Below, in pieces: positions 25,422-34,303 of a DNA stretch of 64,000 bases (position 1 is the stretch's first letter; each line of letters begins with the position of its first letter). The position numbers and the translations under genes were made by a program. The stretch is from Bacteroidota bacterium (GTDB lineage: Bacteria > Bacteroidota > Bacteroidia > B-17B0 > Aurantibacillaceae). Location: positions 721,809 through 785,808 of the forward strand of contig JAFLBH010000001.1 of NCBI GenBank assembly GCA_017303905.1. Direction: 5' to 3'. The notes under the pieces were generated by a model that saw only the letters and a program-made list of their open reading frames with translations, ran no database searches and was not told the origin of the DNA.

Positions 25422-25928
25422 ATGCAAAAATTCATAACTGCGATATTACTACTGATAAGTTTTGCCGGAATTAGTCAGGTAAATTGCGAAACTATTCGCA
25501 CCCCGGGCACAAGTTATCGTGCAGTTAACTTTAAGCATGGTAAGGGTAAACTGCTTCCAACCGATTCGGCCATTACCAGTCAAATGAAGCAAAAAAATTT
25601 CGAATTAAAATTGGTAAGTAATTTAAGCGCGGAAGAAAAGGAAACCCTCGCGAAGTATAAAATTAAGTTTAATGATACGGACACCATAATGTTTTACGAC
25701 TGGGACATATTACATAATGGAAAGGTTGGTTATTTTGGTCCGGCAGTGGCGCGTGTGCGTTTTACTTGTACTGACAGTATGTTTTATACACAAAAGTATT
25801 TGCTCAAGAAAGATGAAACTAAGTATGTACCAAATCAATTTAAAATAATCAGAATGAACGAGTCCGATTTCATCATTAACGATCGTATTCATCCTTACAT
25901 GAACATCAATTACTATTTTAAAAAGTAA
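25422..25928 (+). CDS. Secreted hypothetical protein
   Basis: A 168-residue protein with a signal peptide (MQKFITAILLLISFAGISQ). The mature chain has a few cysteines, a segment KYKIKFNDTDTIMFYDWDIL and a basic C-terminus; no known domain is seen. The ATG at 25422, two bases after the methyltransferase stop and next to the signal peptide, is preferred over an upstream GTG inside that gene. The stop meets the stop of the isomerase gene on the other strand with no base between. Confidence 0.65.
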   Translation: MQKFITAILLLISFAGISQVNCETIRTPGTSYRAVNFKHGKGKLLPTDSAITSQMKQKNFELKLVSNLSAEEKETLAKYKIKFNDTDTIMFYDWDILHNGKVGYFGPAVARVRFTCTDSMFYTQKYLLKKDETKYVPNQFKIIRMNESDFIINDRIHPYMNINYYFKK

Positions 25929-26783
25929 TTATTTTTTTGTTTTCCCTTCTTCTAACAAAGATATTTTCATGCGGATGTTTTCTTTTGGCCGGTCGTTCTT
26001 ATCTGTTTTTACCGCAGCAATTTTATCGATTACATCAAGTCCTTCAATGACCTCGCCAAAGGCCGTGTAATTATTATCAAGGTGTGGTGTTCCGCCTATT
26101 GATTCATATGTTTTCTTTTGCTTTTCGGAAAAAACATATCTTTTAGCTTTATAATATTCGGCAATAGAAACCGAATCGCTTAGTTGTTTAACGGCCCAAT
26201 TTAAACTGTCATTTTTCCCTTGTGTATACAATCGAATATAATAGTCTTTCAGTTTTTTACTTTTACCTCCAAAGCCCACCAAATAATTGGTTTTAATTAC
26301 CACATCTCGATTCACTCTTATTTCCGCTTTCTTTAGAGCAAGTGAATCGTATTTTTTACCCTGTACAATGTAAAATTGACAACCCGAAGATTCCTTTTTA
26401 GGATTCACATCATCGCCTTCACGGGCAGCTGCAATAACTCCTTTCTTATGAAAAATGGACGAGTTGAATTCGGCCGGAACCCAATAGCCAATATCTCCGT
26501 TTCCTAAAAGAACCGTGTCGTTAGCGCGCTTACTATCGGGGTCGCCACCCTGAATCATAAAGCTATTTATAACCCTGTGAAACAATAAGCTATCATAAAA
26601 ACCACTTTTCACTAGCTTTAAAAAATTGGCTTTATGAAGGGGTGTTTCCTCATAGAGTTTAAGTTTCATATTTCCGTAAGAGGTACTGATTAAGACGGTC
26701 TCCTTTGATAGGGTTTGCCCTTGGTAAACGGTTAAGCTAAACAGAATTAAAAGGCTAAAAATTAAGCTTTTACTATTTGTCAT
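25929..26783 (-). CDS. Peptidyl-prolyl cis-trans isomerase, cyclophilin type
   Basis: A 284-residue exported cyclophilin. After a signal peptide (LFSLTVYQGQ) the domain starts VLISTSYGNMKLKLYEETP and has the core FHRVINSFMIQGGDPDSK. The later FGEVIEGLDVIDKIAAVKTD closes the fold. An insert of about 90 residues (roughly 150-240, rich in lysine and serine) splits the domain before NYTAFGEV, which is longer than in minimal bacterial cyclophilins but common in Bacteroidota. It would assist protein folding in the periplasm. Confidence 0.93.
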   Translation of the reverse strand: MTNSKSLIFSLLILFSLTVYQGQTLSKETVLISTSYGNMKLKLYEETPLHKANFLKLVKSGFYDSLLFHRVINSFMIQGGDPDSKRANDTVLLGNGDIGYWVPAEFNSSIFHKKGVIAAAREGDDVNPKKESSGCQFYIVQGKKYDSLALKKAEIRVNRDVVIKTNYLVGFGGKSKKLKDYYIRLYTQGKNDSLNWAVKQLSDSVSIAEYYKAKRYVFSEKQKKTYESIGGTPHLDNNYTAFGEVIEGLDVIDKIAAVKTDKNDRPKENIRMKISLLEEGKTKK

Positions 26784-26807
26784 TTATAATTAAATGGATT
26801 ATATTTG
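26776..26807 (+). promoter_or_regulatory. Bacteroidota-type promoter
   Basis: TTTG at 26776-26779 and TATATTTG at 26800-26807 are separated by 20 bases, matching the TTTG-N19/20-TAnnTTTG consensus exactly. Transcription would start near 26813, which fixes the start of the following small lipoprotein at 26841. The -33 box lies inside the 5' end of the isomerase gene on the other strand. Confidence 0.65.
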
Positions 26808-26840
26808 CTATACGAATATCGTACATTTAAAATTAAAACA

Positions 26841-27209
26841 ATGAAACTAAAAGGTATTTTAATAGGATTTGCAGTGCTTGGTGTTTTTTATCTGTGTAAC
26901 ACTTCTTGTAAGAAAAATACAGATTGTGTTGCCACTGTAGTTTGTTGGGATTCTACCGGAACAAGTATGGAAGGTGTAGATGTGTTGCTTTATGCTAATG
27001 TAAAAACTCCTAACCAAGGTACTATTACTGCCGATTTACGCGCCAGTGGAAAAACAGACGCAACCGGACGTGTAACTTTTACTTTTAAATTACCGGCTAT
27101 TTATGATATTCGAGCAACTAAATCTAGTGCAACTTCAACTTTATCAGGAGTAAGCATCATTAAGTTGGAAGAAGGAAAGAATGTTGAGAAAATTGTAACA
27201 GTTCGCTAA
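26841..27209 (+). CDS. Small lipoprotein with carboxypeptidase-regulatory-like fold
   Basis: A 122-residue protein. The hydrophobic leader (GILIGFAVLGVFYLC) runs into NTSCKKNTDC, with a likely lipidated cysteine followed by lysines. The mature part (VVCWDSTGTSMEGVDVLLY ... SGKTDATGRVTFTFKLPA) looks like the beta-sandwich found in carboxypeptidase regulatory-like or TonB-plug-associated modules. A longer frame starts at 26805 but begins within the promoter, so the ATG at 26841 is used. It is followed by a strong terminator, so it is a single-gene transcript. Confidence 0.7.
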   Translation: MKLKGILIGFAVLGVFYLCNTSCKKNTDCVATVVCWDSTGTSMEGVDVLLYANVKTPNQGTITADLRASGKTDATGRVTFTFKLPAIYDIRATKSSATSTLSGVSIIKLEEGKNVEKIVTVR

Positions 27210-27225
27210 TTACAAATATACTAAG

Positions 27226-27256
27226 AAAGGCAGCCCAAAAGGCTGCCTTTTTTATT
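27226..27256 (+). terminator. Rho-independent terminator
   Basis: AAAGGCAGCC (27226-27235) pairs with GGCTGCCTTT (27241-27250) around a CAAAA loop and is followed by a run of T. It ends the small lipoprotein transcript. Confidence 0.9.
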
Positions 27257-27324
27257 TCAAAAAATCTTCGATTACTGTTGCTTGAGCTGATAAATTATGT
27301 AGATTTAGTGTTTCTTGATTTAAA

Positions 27325-28011
27325 TTGAAACCTGCCCGCGGCATATCATTATTTGTTAAAGCGTTATTCTTTTCGACTCTTATAGTTTTTGTTTTTTCAT
27401 GTGATAATACCAATGAAAAAGCAGTAAATGAAGGCGTCATTGAATATGATGCGAAAGTGGTTGACTACAATCATCCGTTAGCAGAACTTGCTCCGGGTTC
27501 AGCCACACTTAAATTTAAGGATGATAAATTCATGATGGAGATGACTGCCATGGGTATGTTTAAGAACATGTACATCTGTAATCTTCAGAACAAAACGCTT
27601 ACCCAAATGGTTAATTTTTTAGATATGCGTCAGGCAAGTGTTGATAGTGAGAGTGTTATATTAAAAGAAAACGAAGGGTATAAACTTATCATTGAAGAAA
27701 CATCCGACGAAAAAACAATAGCCGGTTATAAGTGTAAGCGCATTAAGGTAAAAAAGGTGAGTAATCCCGGAGTTACTTTTGATGCTTATTATACAACCGA
27801 TATGGGGACTGAAAATGTAAATGAATTGAGTCCATATTCGGGAGTAAAGGGCATGTTAATGCAATATCGCCTCAGTAAAATGGGTTTGGAGATGGAATTT
27901 GTAGCAAAATCTGTTAAAAAGGAGACAATACCTTCCAAAGCATTCGAAATACCCGGAGACTTTAAAATCATCTCCAAGCAACAAATGCAGGAGTTCTTTA
28001 ATCAGTTCTGA
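27325..28011 (+). CDS. Lipoprotein of a three-gene paralogous family (DUF4412-like), copy 1
   Basis: A 228-residue lipoprotein: helix ALFFSTLIVFVFSC with the cysteine as likely lipidation site. A TTG start is the only one that keeps this leader. The mature chain has GVIEYDAKVVDYNHPLAEL, a methionine-rich stretch (KFMMEMTAMGMFKNMY) and the IAGYKCKRIKVK turn that recurs in DUF4412-like proteins, then VTFDAYYTTDMG. It is about 60 percent alike to the next gene by eye. Function is unknown; relatives are periplasmic or outer-membrane lipoproteins with a LolA-like beta-sheet feel, which I cannot verify here. Confidence 0.75.
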   Translation: MKPARGISLFVKALFFSTLIVFVFSCDNTNEKAVNEGVIEYDAKVVDYNHPLAELAPGSATLKFKDDKFMMEMTAMGMFKNMYICNLQNKTLTQMVNFLDMRQASVDSESVILKENEGYKLIIEETSDEKTIAGYKCKRIKVKKVSNPGVTFDAYYTTDMGTENVNELSPYSGVKGMLMQYRLSKMGLEMEFVAKSVKKETIPSKAFEIPGDFKIISKQQMQEFFNQF

Positions 28012-28087
28012 TTAAGCCATAGTAGCTTAGCTCAAAATTTATTTGATAATCTGACTAATATTTTCTTATTTTAAGCTCTTGTTTAAA

Positions 28088-28777
28088 ATGGCTAAGAAGC
28101 TTTTTTCATTAAAGTATTTATTCTCCGCGTTAGCTGTTGTTTTTGCTTTAACATTAACTTTTTGTAAAGGTGAAGACAGCAAAGTAAGCGATGAAGGCCA
28201 GATTGAATACGAAACAAAAGTCGTTGATGAAAACCATCCTTTGGCCGGTTTAGCACCAAGTTCAGCTACCTTAAAATTTAAAAAAGATAAATTCATCATG
28301 GAAATGAGTACCATGGGCATGTTCAATACCATGTTTATGGCCGACTTTACCAATAAAACACTAACACAAATGGTAAAGTTCATGGATGTGAAACAAGCTT
28401 GTATTGAGAATGAAAAAGAAGTACTTCTCGAAAACTCGATGTATAAATTAAAAATCGAAGAAACAAACGATACCAAAGTAATAGCAGGATATAAATGCCA
28501 TAAAATAAAAGTTACCATGGTTAATGATCCTACAGTAACTTTTGATGCCTATTACACGAAAGAAATGCAAGTAGAGAATGTAAATTCATTAAGTCCGTAT
28601 GTTGGTGTTAAAGGCATGTTGATGCAATACCGTTTAAAGAAGATGGGACTTGAATTGCAGTTTACGGCCAAAAAGGTAAAGAATGTAGAAATTCCTGATA
28701 ACACTTTTGAATTGCCTGCTTATTATAAGATCGTAGATAAGGCTGAAATGCAGAAGTTTTTTAGCGGTCTTCAGTAA
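28088..28777 (+). CDS. Lipoprotein of the same family (DUF4412-like), copy 2
   Basis: A 229-residue close paralogue of the preceding gene, with the same blocks in the same order: GQIEYETKVVDENHPLAGL, KFIMEMSTMGMFNTMF, IAGYKCHKIKVTMV, VTFDAYYTKEMQ and SPYVGVKGMLMQYRL. The leader VFALTLTFC supplies a lipidation cysteine. The ATG at 28088 is preferred to a TTG nine bases earlier. The pair arose by tandem duplication, and the two have stayed similar along their whole length. Confidence 0.78.
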   Translation: MAKKLFSLKYLFSALAVVFALTLTFCKGEDSKVSDEGQIEYETKVVDENHPLAGLAPSSATLKFKKDKFIMEMSTMGMFNTMFMADFTNKTLTQMVKFMDVKQACIENEKEVLLENSMYKLKIEETNDTKVIAGYKCHKIKVTMVNDPTVTFDAYYTKEMQVENVNSLSPYVGVKGMLMQYRLKKMGLELQFTAKKVKNVEIPDNTFELPAYYKIVDKAEMQKFFSGLQ

Positions 28778-28865
28778 AATTAACCGCTCATCTATTTTAC
28801 AAAATTTAACAGCCATAAAGGCGTAAATTGGTACGACATTTGAAACAATAATAATAAACAACAAC

Positions 28866-29546
28866 ATGAAAAAACTAATTACAGCAGCAGCCATTTTGAT
28901 TTGTGGTTTTACAAATGCGCAAATTAAAGAAGGCTCAATTACCTATGCCATGACTTTTGAAGGATTAGCTCCTGAACAAGCAGCTATGTTAGGTGATATG
29001 GAAACTAAGGTGACATTCAAAAACGGAAAATCATTAACTGAAATGACTTCAATGATGTTTACAAATCAAACAATGATTGATGAAAAGGGAATGGTGATGT
29101 TAATGGAGCAAATGGGAAATAAAATTGCGGTGAAGCAAACCAAAGAAGAGATGGAAAAGGACGCTGCTAAGGCAAAAGATAAGCCTGCGGATCCAAAAAT
29201 CGAATACATTAACGAAACAAAAACAATTGCAGGTTACGAATGTAAGAAAGCAATTGTAACAGTTGTTGGAAAAGATAATAAAGAAGAAAAAACTGAAGTG
29301 TGGTATTGCGATAAATTCGAAAATCCGAACAAAGAAGGTAAAGGAAGGGGTCAGATAATTATGAAGGGCTTGAATGGTGTACCTTTTGAATATTCGGGCG
29401 GCGGACAAGGCGGAATGAAAATTAAAATGGTGGCGAAAGAAGTTTCTACCGGCGCAGTAGCTGATTCAAAATTTGAATTATCAACCGAAGGATATAAGAT
29501 GATGACGATGGAAGAATTAAAAGCCATGCAAGGTGGCCGCCAATAA
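28866..29546 (+). CDS. Secreted protein of the same family (DUF4412-like), copy 3
   Basis: A 226-residue protein with a cleavable signal peptide (ITAAAILICGFTNAQ) rather than a lipobox. It shares the plan of the two lipoproteins upstream (EGSITYAMTFEGLAPEQAA, a methionine-rich middle, TIAGYECKKAIVTV, then a C-terminal strand MKIKMVAKEVST) but is more distant and has a charged insert, KEEMEKDAAKAKDKPADPK. It may be the soluble member of the set. A terminator follows 20 bases after its stop. Confidence 0.75.
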   Translation: MKKLITAAAILICGFTNAQIKEGSITYAMTFEGLAPEQAAMLGDMETKVTFKNGKSLTEMTSMMFTNQTMIDEKGMVMLMEQMGNKIAVKQTKEEMEKDAAKAKDKPADPKIEYINETKTIAGYECKKAIVTVVGKDNKEEKTEVWYCDKFENPNKEGKGRGQIIMKGLNGVPFEYSGGGQGGMKIKMVAKEVSTGAVADSKFELSTEGYKMMTMEELKAMQGGRQ

Positions 29547-29565
29547 TTCTAAATTATAGTATAAT

Positions 29566-29598
29566 AAAAAACCCTGAAAGTATTTTCAGGGTTTTTTT
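29566..29598. terminator. Rho-independent terminator, usable in both directions
   Basis: AAAAAACCCTGAAA (29566-29579) pairs with TTTCAGGGTTTTTT (29584-29597) around a four-base loop. The A-tract on one side and T-tract on the other would serve both the plus-strand lipoprotein genes and the minus-strand ATPase gene that ends at 29615. Confidence 0.88.
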
Positions 29599-29614
29599 GT
29601 GATCATTCCTATCA

Positions 29615-32245
29615 TTATTGTGTTCCAAATCTAAAGCCTAATCCTTGCTTGGTTTGTGATTCGCCAATTTGCAGGTGCTTTACGTCATCAAACGTGAGAG
29701 ATGCTAATGCTTCAGTAGTTCGCTGAGAAGTAGCCATAGCAGCCATTCGTAAATTTTGTTTCATCACAACTTCACCAATGGTTTGTCTAACGGTGCGCGC
29801 ATTGCCAAAAAACTTATCACGTTTTTCATGAAGTGCTGTAAAATATTTGTGTAAATGTTCACGAGCTTCTTCCGACATTTTTAATCCTTCTTTTTTCAAA
29901 AGGGCATCAGCAATCACCATTAATTGGTCGGAAGTGTAATCATAGAAATGAAACAATTTATCGAATCTTGATTTTAATCCCGGATTCATTTCAATAAACT
30001 TATGCATATTATCAGGGTAGCCTGCTACAATTACACCGAATTTACCCCGGTGATCTTCCATACGTTTTAAGATAACCTCAATAGCTTCTTTGCCAAAATC
30101 ATGTTGTCCACCGCCTTCTGCCAAAGCATAAGCTTCATCAATGAATAATATTCCACCCATAGCGGCATCCACTTTCTCTTGTGTCTTTAAAGCGGTTTGT
30201 CCTACATAACCTGCAATAAGTCCCTCACGATCTACTTCAACAATGTGTCCGCCTTCTAATAGTCCAAGCGCTTTATAAATTTTAGCAATGATGCGCGCTA
30301 AAGTTGTTTTTCCGGTTCCGGGATTTCCGGTAAAAACGGAATGCAACGAAAATTTATTGACTACATCTTTACCCATTTCGTTATAAAACTTAATGAGCTT
30401 AACCAATTCGTTCAAATCTTGTTTTATGTTATCCATCCCAGTGAGTTCGTTTAACTCGGCCATGGCTAATTGAAGATCTTTTTCGTTAACAACAAGATTC
30501 AATTTTTTCTTGTCTTCCGTGATGAATACTTGTCGTAAATCATCCACAGTAATCGTCGACAAATCTTCTTTTGTAATATTTTCAAGATTGCCGGATTTCA
30601 TGATGCGAACGCCCATGTTTTGTTTGGCTTCTTCAATTAAGCCATGTACAAAACGAGCATTACCAAAAGATTTATTTCGTTTACGATAGGCATCTGTTAA
30701 TTGTTCCTTCAAATATGCATCCGCATCAGCGGCAATTGTGACTTGCTTATTTTTTGCTGCGTATTGAGAAATTTGATATAATTCCTCCGGCAAGTAATCA
30801 TCGAATTGGAAATATTCAGAGAAACGTGATTTTAGACCCGGATTACTTTCCAAAAACACATTCATCTCTTTAGGATACCCTGCTACTATAATAGCAATAT
30901 CACCCGGACCATCACTCATTTCTTTCAATAGAATTTCAATCACTTCTTTCCCAAAATCTTTGCTGTCGTCGCCGGCACGTGATAATGAATAAGCTTCATC
31001 AATAAATAAAATTCCGCCACGCGCATCTTCGATAGCCTTTTTAACTTTTGGTGCGGTTTGCCCAATGTATTCACCAACTAAAATAGAACGATCCACTTCA
31101 TGCACATGCCCCTTCGACAATAAGCCCATCTTGTTGTAAATCTTGCCCAACATCTTTACAATTGTAGTTTTACCGGTGCCGGGATTTCCCGTAAACACCG
31201 AGTGCAATGAGATTTTAGAATTATCATCAAAGCCTTTTTCCTTGCGAAGCTGATTAAATTTTAAATACGTAATGTTTTCATTCAAACTTTTCTTCACATT
31301 TTCTAATCCAATTAAAGCTTGAACATCTTCCAATAATTCTTCTAATGTTTTATCCGGAGCTGTTGCGTTGGATTGTGCTGTAGTATTCGTTGAGTTTGAA
31401 TTAACCGACAAGGTTTGTTGGATTGAAGTAATAAGTTCAGGAGTGCCTTCTTCTTCCACATCTTTACATTGGAAAGTTACACCGCCTATTAAGACATCCA
31501 TAAACACAACCTCTAAAGTATACTGGTCGTCTTTCCATGAACCTGCGTTGTTATGACCCCAGCCTAAATCAATGGTGTATGAAAATCCGCTTTTATCTGA
31601 ATCGATGAAACCGGTTTTGCTTTGATGCGCTTTAGGTTGACCCGCATCATCAATATAATTTAAGAATAATTCGTAATTAAAATCAGAGTTAGTAAGCGCT
31701 TTAATTTTAATCTCAGCCCAAACATATTGTGTGGTTGCTTTACTGAATGTTTTTAAATACTTGCGATGGCGTTGTTGCCAGCCATCGTAATCACCGGGGT
31801 ATAATTTGATGTGTTCAATGGTAAAGTATGGATTCGAATTATTCGTCACCAAACCCACATCTTCAATAAAAAATTGTTGTTCGCCTATAACGTTTCCGTC
31901 TATCAACGCTATCCACTTATAGGTTCCTTTTTTCCAGAAACTACCCTGCGTCGCATTTCCCCAACCATCGCGGATGTATGCAATGTTATCTTCCTTGCTA
32001 ACTTTTAATTCAGTCTCTAACTCGCAAATTTTTTCGTTGTTACCCGGAATGATTTTTTCACAACGGATAATCACTTTTGTTTGCCAATCTTCTTCATCAA
32101 AAAGTTTATTAAATAAAGCTAACTCACAACGAATATAAGTTGTTTCAGCTTTGTCAAATACGGTTCGATACCTTTTGGTTGAATTAGCCATCCATTCATC
32201 CGACGAGTAAACAGAAAGGCTTTTGAATTTAAAACGTTTTTCCAT
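29615..32245 (-). CDS. Double AAA+ ATPase, CbxX/CfxQ-SpoVK-like, with duplicated N-terminal domain
   Basis: An 876-residue soluble protein. Residues 1-130 and 140-260 look like two copies of one beta-rich domain (VYSSDEWMANSTKRYRTVFD with KLYPGDYDGWQQRHRKYLKT; each later has a G-W-G-x-x-x-x-G-S-W/F-K pattern). Two AAA+ modules of the CbxX/CfxQ type follow (about 300-570 and 595-860), each with Walker A GNPGTGKTT, Walker B GGILFIDEAY, and NPGLKSRF at the sensor region. Relatives include Rubisco activase CbbX, SpoVK and EccA of type VII secretion; they remodel protein partners. No Rubisco or ESX gene is present. The partner is unknown. Confidence 0.88.
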   Translation of the reverse strand: MEKRFKFKSLSVYSSDEWMANSTKRYRTVFDKAETTYIRCELALFNKLFDEEDWQTKVIIRCEKIIPGNNEKICELETELKVSKEDNIAYIRDGWGNATQGSFWKKGTYKWIALIDGNVIGEQQFFIEDVGLVTNNSNPYFTIEHIKLYPGDYDGWQQRHRKYLKTFSKATTQYVWAEIKIKALTNSDFNYELFLNYIDDAGQPKAHQSKTGFIDSDKSGFSYTIDLGWGHNNAGSWKDDQYTLEVVFMDVLIGGVTFQCKDVEEEGTPELITSIQQTLSVNSNSTNTTAQSNATAPDKTLEELLEDVQALIGLENVKKSLNENITYLKFNQLRKEKGFDDNSKISLHSVFTGNPGTGKTTIVKMLGKIYNKMGLLSKGHVHEVDRSILVGEYIGQTAPKVKKAIEDARGGILFIDEAYSLSRAGDDSKDFGKEVIEILLKEMSDGPGDIAIIVAGYPKEMNVFLESNPGLKSRFSEYFQFDDYLPEELYQISQYAAKNKQVTIAADADAYLKEQLTDAYRKRNKSFGNARFVHGLIEEAKQNMGVRIMKSGNLENITKEDLSTITVDDLRQVFITEDKKKLNLVVNEKDLQLAMAELNELTGMDNIKQDLNELVKLIKFYNEMGKDVVNKFSLHSVFTGNPGTGKTTLARIIAKIYKALGLLEGGHIVEVDREGLIAGYVGQTALKTQEKVDAAMGGILFIDEAYALAEGGGQHDFGKEAIEVILKRMEDHRGKFGVIVAGYPDNMHKFIEMNPGLKSRFDKLFHFYDYTSDQLMVIADALLKKEGLKMSEEAREHLHKYFTALHEKRDKFFGNARTVRQTIGEVVMKQNLRMAAMATSQRTTEALASLTFDDVKHLQIGESQTKQGLGFRFGTQ

Positions 32246-32246
32246 T

Positions 32247-33296
32247 TTAATTAGTTGTTGCTGATGATAAATGTTGCTGCCATTTCCATGCAGACAACAT
32301 CATCTCATCTATATTAAACTTCGGTTCCCAGTTCAGTTCTTTTTTTGCCAAATCATTATTGGCATATATAGCCATCACATCGCCATCGCGGCGTGGCCCA
32401 ACTTTATAATTAAGTTTTAATCCCGATATTTTTTCAAAAGAATTTATCGCTTCAAAAACACTTACACCGTTTCCGGTGCCGAGATTAAATAAACTTACAT
32501 TGTTTTTGTTTTTATGTTTCAAAATGTAATCTAATGCTTTGATATGCGCATCTGCAATATCTGTTACATGAATGTAATCACGGATACATGAGCCATCACG
32601 TGTTTCATAATCACTACCGTGTACATGCATTTCTTTAATGATACCTGCTGCTGTTCGGGTAATGATAGGAACTAAACTTGTTGGAGCTCCTAATGGTAAT
32701 TCACCAATTTGAGCGCTTTTATGGGCGCCAACCGGATTAAAATAGCGTAATAAAACAGAGTTAAAGCCCGGGGTAAACCGCGTGAATGATTTTACAATTT
32801 CTTCACCAATTTGTTTCGTATGCGCATAAGGTGATTCGGCCGGTTGGAAAGGACTATTTTCAGTAACTGGAAGTTTATCGATGTTACCATAAACAGAACA
32901 AGAAGAAGAAAATATAAAGTGATTAATGTTTTTTTCTTTGCATAAGTACAACACATTTACAAGACTTTCATTATTGTTGTGATAATATAATAACGGGTTG
33001 CTTACACTCTCCGGTACCGATTTAAAAGCGGCAAAATGAATAATGCCGGCTATGTTATTTATGTTTTGGAAAGCGTTAATTAATTCGTCCTTATGACAAA
33101 GATTGATATTAAGATGTGTGAGACGTTTTTGTTGCCCGGTAATAGAAAAAATCCGTTCGTATGTTTTTTCGCTCGAGTTAGAATAATTATCAATTGAAAT
33201 AACATCGAAATCTGTTTGTTCAAGAAGTTCTATGATAGTGTGTGAACCGATGTATCCGGCACCGCCGGTAACGATTATGCTTTGTTTTTGACTCAT
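32247..33296 (-). CDS. galE: UDP-glucose 4-epimerase GalE
   Basis: A 349-residue extended SDR enzyme that interconverts UDP-glucose and UDP-galactose. NAD is bound at GGAGYIGSHT (about 11-20); the catalytic serine and Y-x-x-x-K occur in SSSCSVYG and SPYAHTKQIGEE; YFNPVGAHKSAQIGE and GSCIRDYIHVTDIADAH are GalE hallmarks. It sits at the edge of the polysaccharide region and likely supplies UDP-galactose. It starts two bases past the ATPase ATG on the same strand direction, so the two may share a transcript. Confidence 0.96.
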   Translation of the reverse strand: MSQKQSIIVTGGAGYIGSHTIIELLEQTDFDVISIDNYSNSSEKTYERIFSITGQQKRLTHLNINLCHKDELINAFQNINNIAGIIHFAAFKSVPESVSNPLLYYHNNNESLVNVLYLCKEKNINHFIFSSSCSVYGNIDKLPVTENSPFQPAESPYAHTKQIGEEIVKSFTRFTPGFNSVLLRYFNPVGAHKSAQIGELPLGAPTSLVPIITRTAAGIIKEMHVHGSDYETRDGSCIRDYIHVTDIADAHIKALDYILKHKNKNNVSLFNLGTGNGVSVFEAINSFEKISGLKLNYKVGPRRDGDVMAIYANNDLAKKELNWEPKFNIDEMMLSAWKWQQHLSSATTN

Positions 33297-33383
33297 TGGT
33301 ACAATAACTTGTAAGGTTTAAAAATAAGATTTTTTAAAGGAATTGCAACATGGTTTTGGCAATAAAACTGTTAAAGCCAGCTG

Positions 33384-34247
33384 TCATTGCTTAATGTAAA
33401 AACCCTTTAGGGAATCGCCGACTTTAAAAAGGTTAAGGATAAAGTTAATCGTACTTTTTGCGAACATTAAGAAAGGATTATGTTCAATTTTATTTCTTAA
33501 AGCTTCGTCATTTACAGGAATGCTTTTGGAAACCGCCTCAGAATTCATGCTTTGACTGAATCGGGTAAAACTAATGCCGGTTGTTATCAAAAAGTTCTTT
33601 TTATACCCATTGGCATTGAGGAGAAAATGGATGGAGGATGGTGTGTAATAGGAAAGGTGTTCGGGATAATCAATAACATTCCATTTTTCTTTTAATATAA
33701 TACGGCTGATGGAGTTAAAATTCGGAGTAGTGAAATAAAAGGCGCCTCCTTTACGAAGCACTTTATTTACCAAAGCCATGTCTTCATTTGGGTTATTGAT
33801 GTGTTCAATAACTTCAAAGCTGGTTACTACATCAAAACTTAGTTTAAAGAAATCATCCGACAATTGGTCGGATTTAAACACCTTTATATTTTTGTTGGCA
33901 CAATAATCAATTGATTCTTGTGCGTATTCGGTACCAAAAACATTCCAGCCTCTTTGTTTAGCACATTCCAAAAATAAACCGTTACTGCAGCCAAGATCGA
34001 GAAGGTTATTGGTACGTCTAAAGGGCTCCATTTTATCCAAAAGCTCGTTGTAACGTTTTACGGTTAATGGTGGTAAGGAAGTAAAGCGAGGGTAGTTCGT
34101 ATAGATTTTTGTGAGTTCTTCGTTTGAGGGAATTTTCTGACTGAAAACCATGCCACAACCTGCGCATTTAACTAAAAAGGCTCCTTTGTAGCTATTGAGC
34201 GGTTTAAGTTGTTTGTTACTACAAACAATGCAAATGGCATGTTCCAT
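33384..34247 (-). CDS. SAM-dependent methyltransferase with N-terminal zinc-ribbon
   Basis: A 287-residue protein. Two cysteine pairs (CIVCSN and CAGCGMVF) form a zinc ribbon at the N-terminus. The class I SAM domain follows, with LLDLGCSNGLFLECAKQRGW (about 82-101) and FDVVTSFEVIEHINNPNEDM (about 133-152). This architecture is frequent in polysaccharide and lipid-sugar clusters, where the enzyme methylates a sugar or its lipid carrier. The ATG at 34247 is used rather than the TTG next to it. Confidence 0.85.
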   Translation of the reverse strand: MEHAICIVCSNKQLKPLNSYKGAFLVKCAGCGMVFSQKIPSNEELTKIYTNYPRFTSLPPLTVKRYNELLDKMEPFRRTNNLLDLGCSNGLFLECAKQRGWNVFGTEYAQESIDYCANKNIKVFKSDQLSDDFFKLSFDVVTSFEVIEHINNPNEDMALVNKVLRKGGAFYFTTPNFNSISRIILKEKWNVIDYPEHLSYYTPSSIHFLLNANGYKKNFLITTGISFTRFSQSMNSEAVSKSIPVNDEALRNKIEHNPFLMFAKSTINFILNLFKVGDSLKGFYIKQ

Positions 34248-34303
34248 CAAATCATCTAATAATTTGTAAATTTACGATTATTACTAAATAAGTATAAAGA
34301 TTA

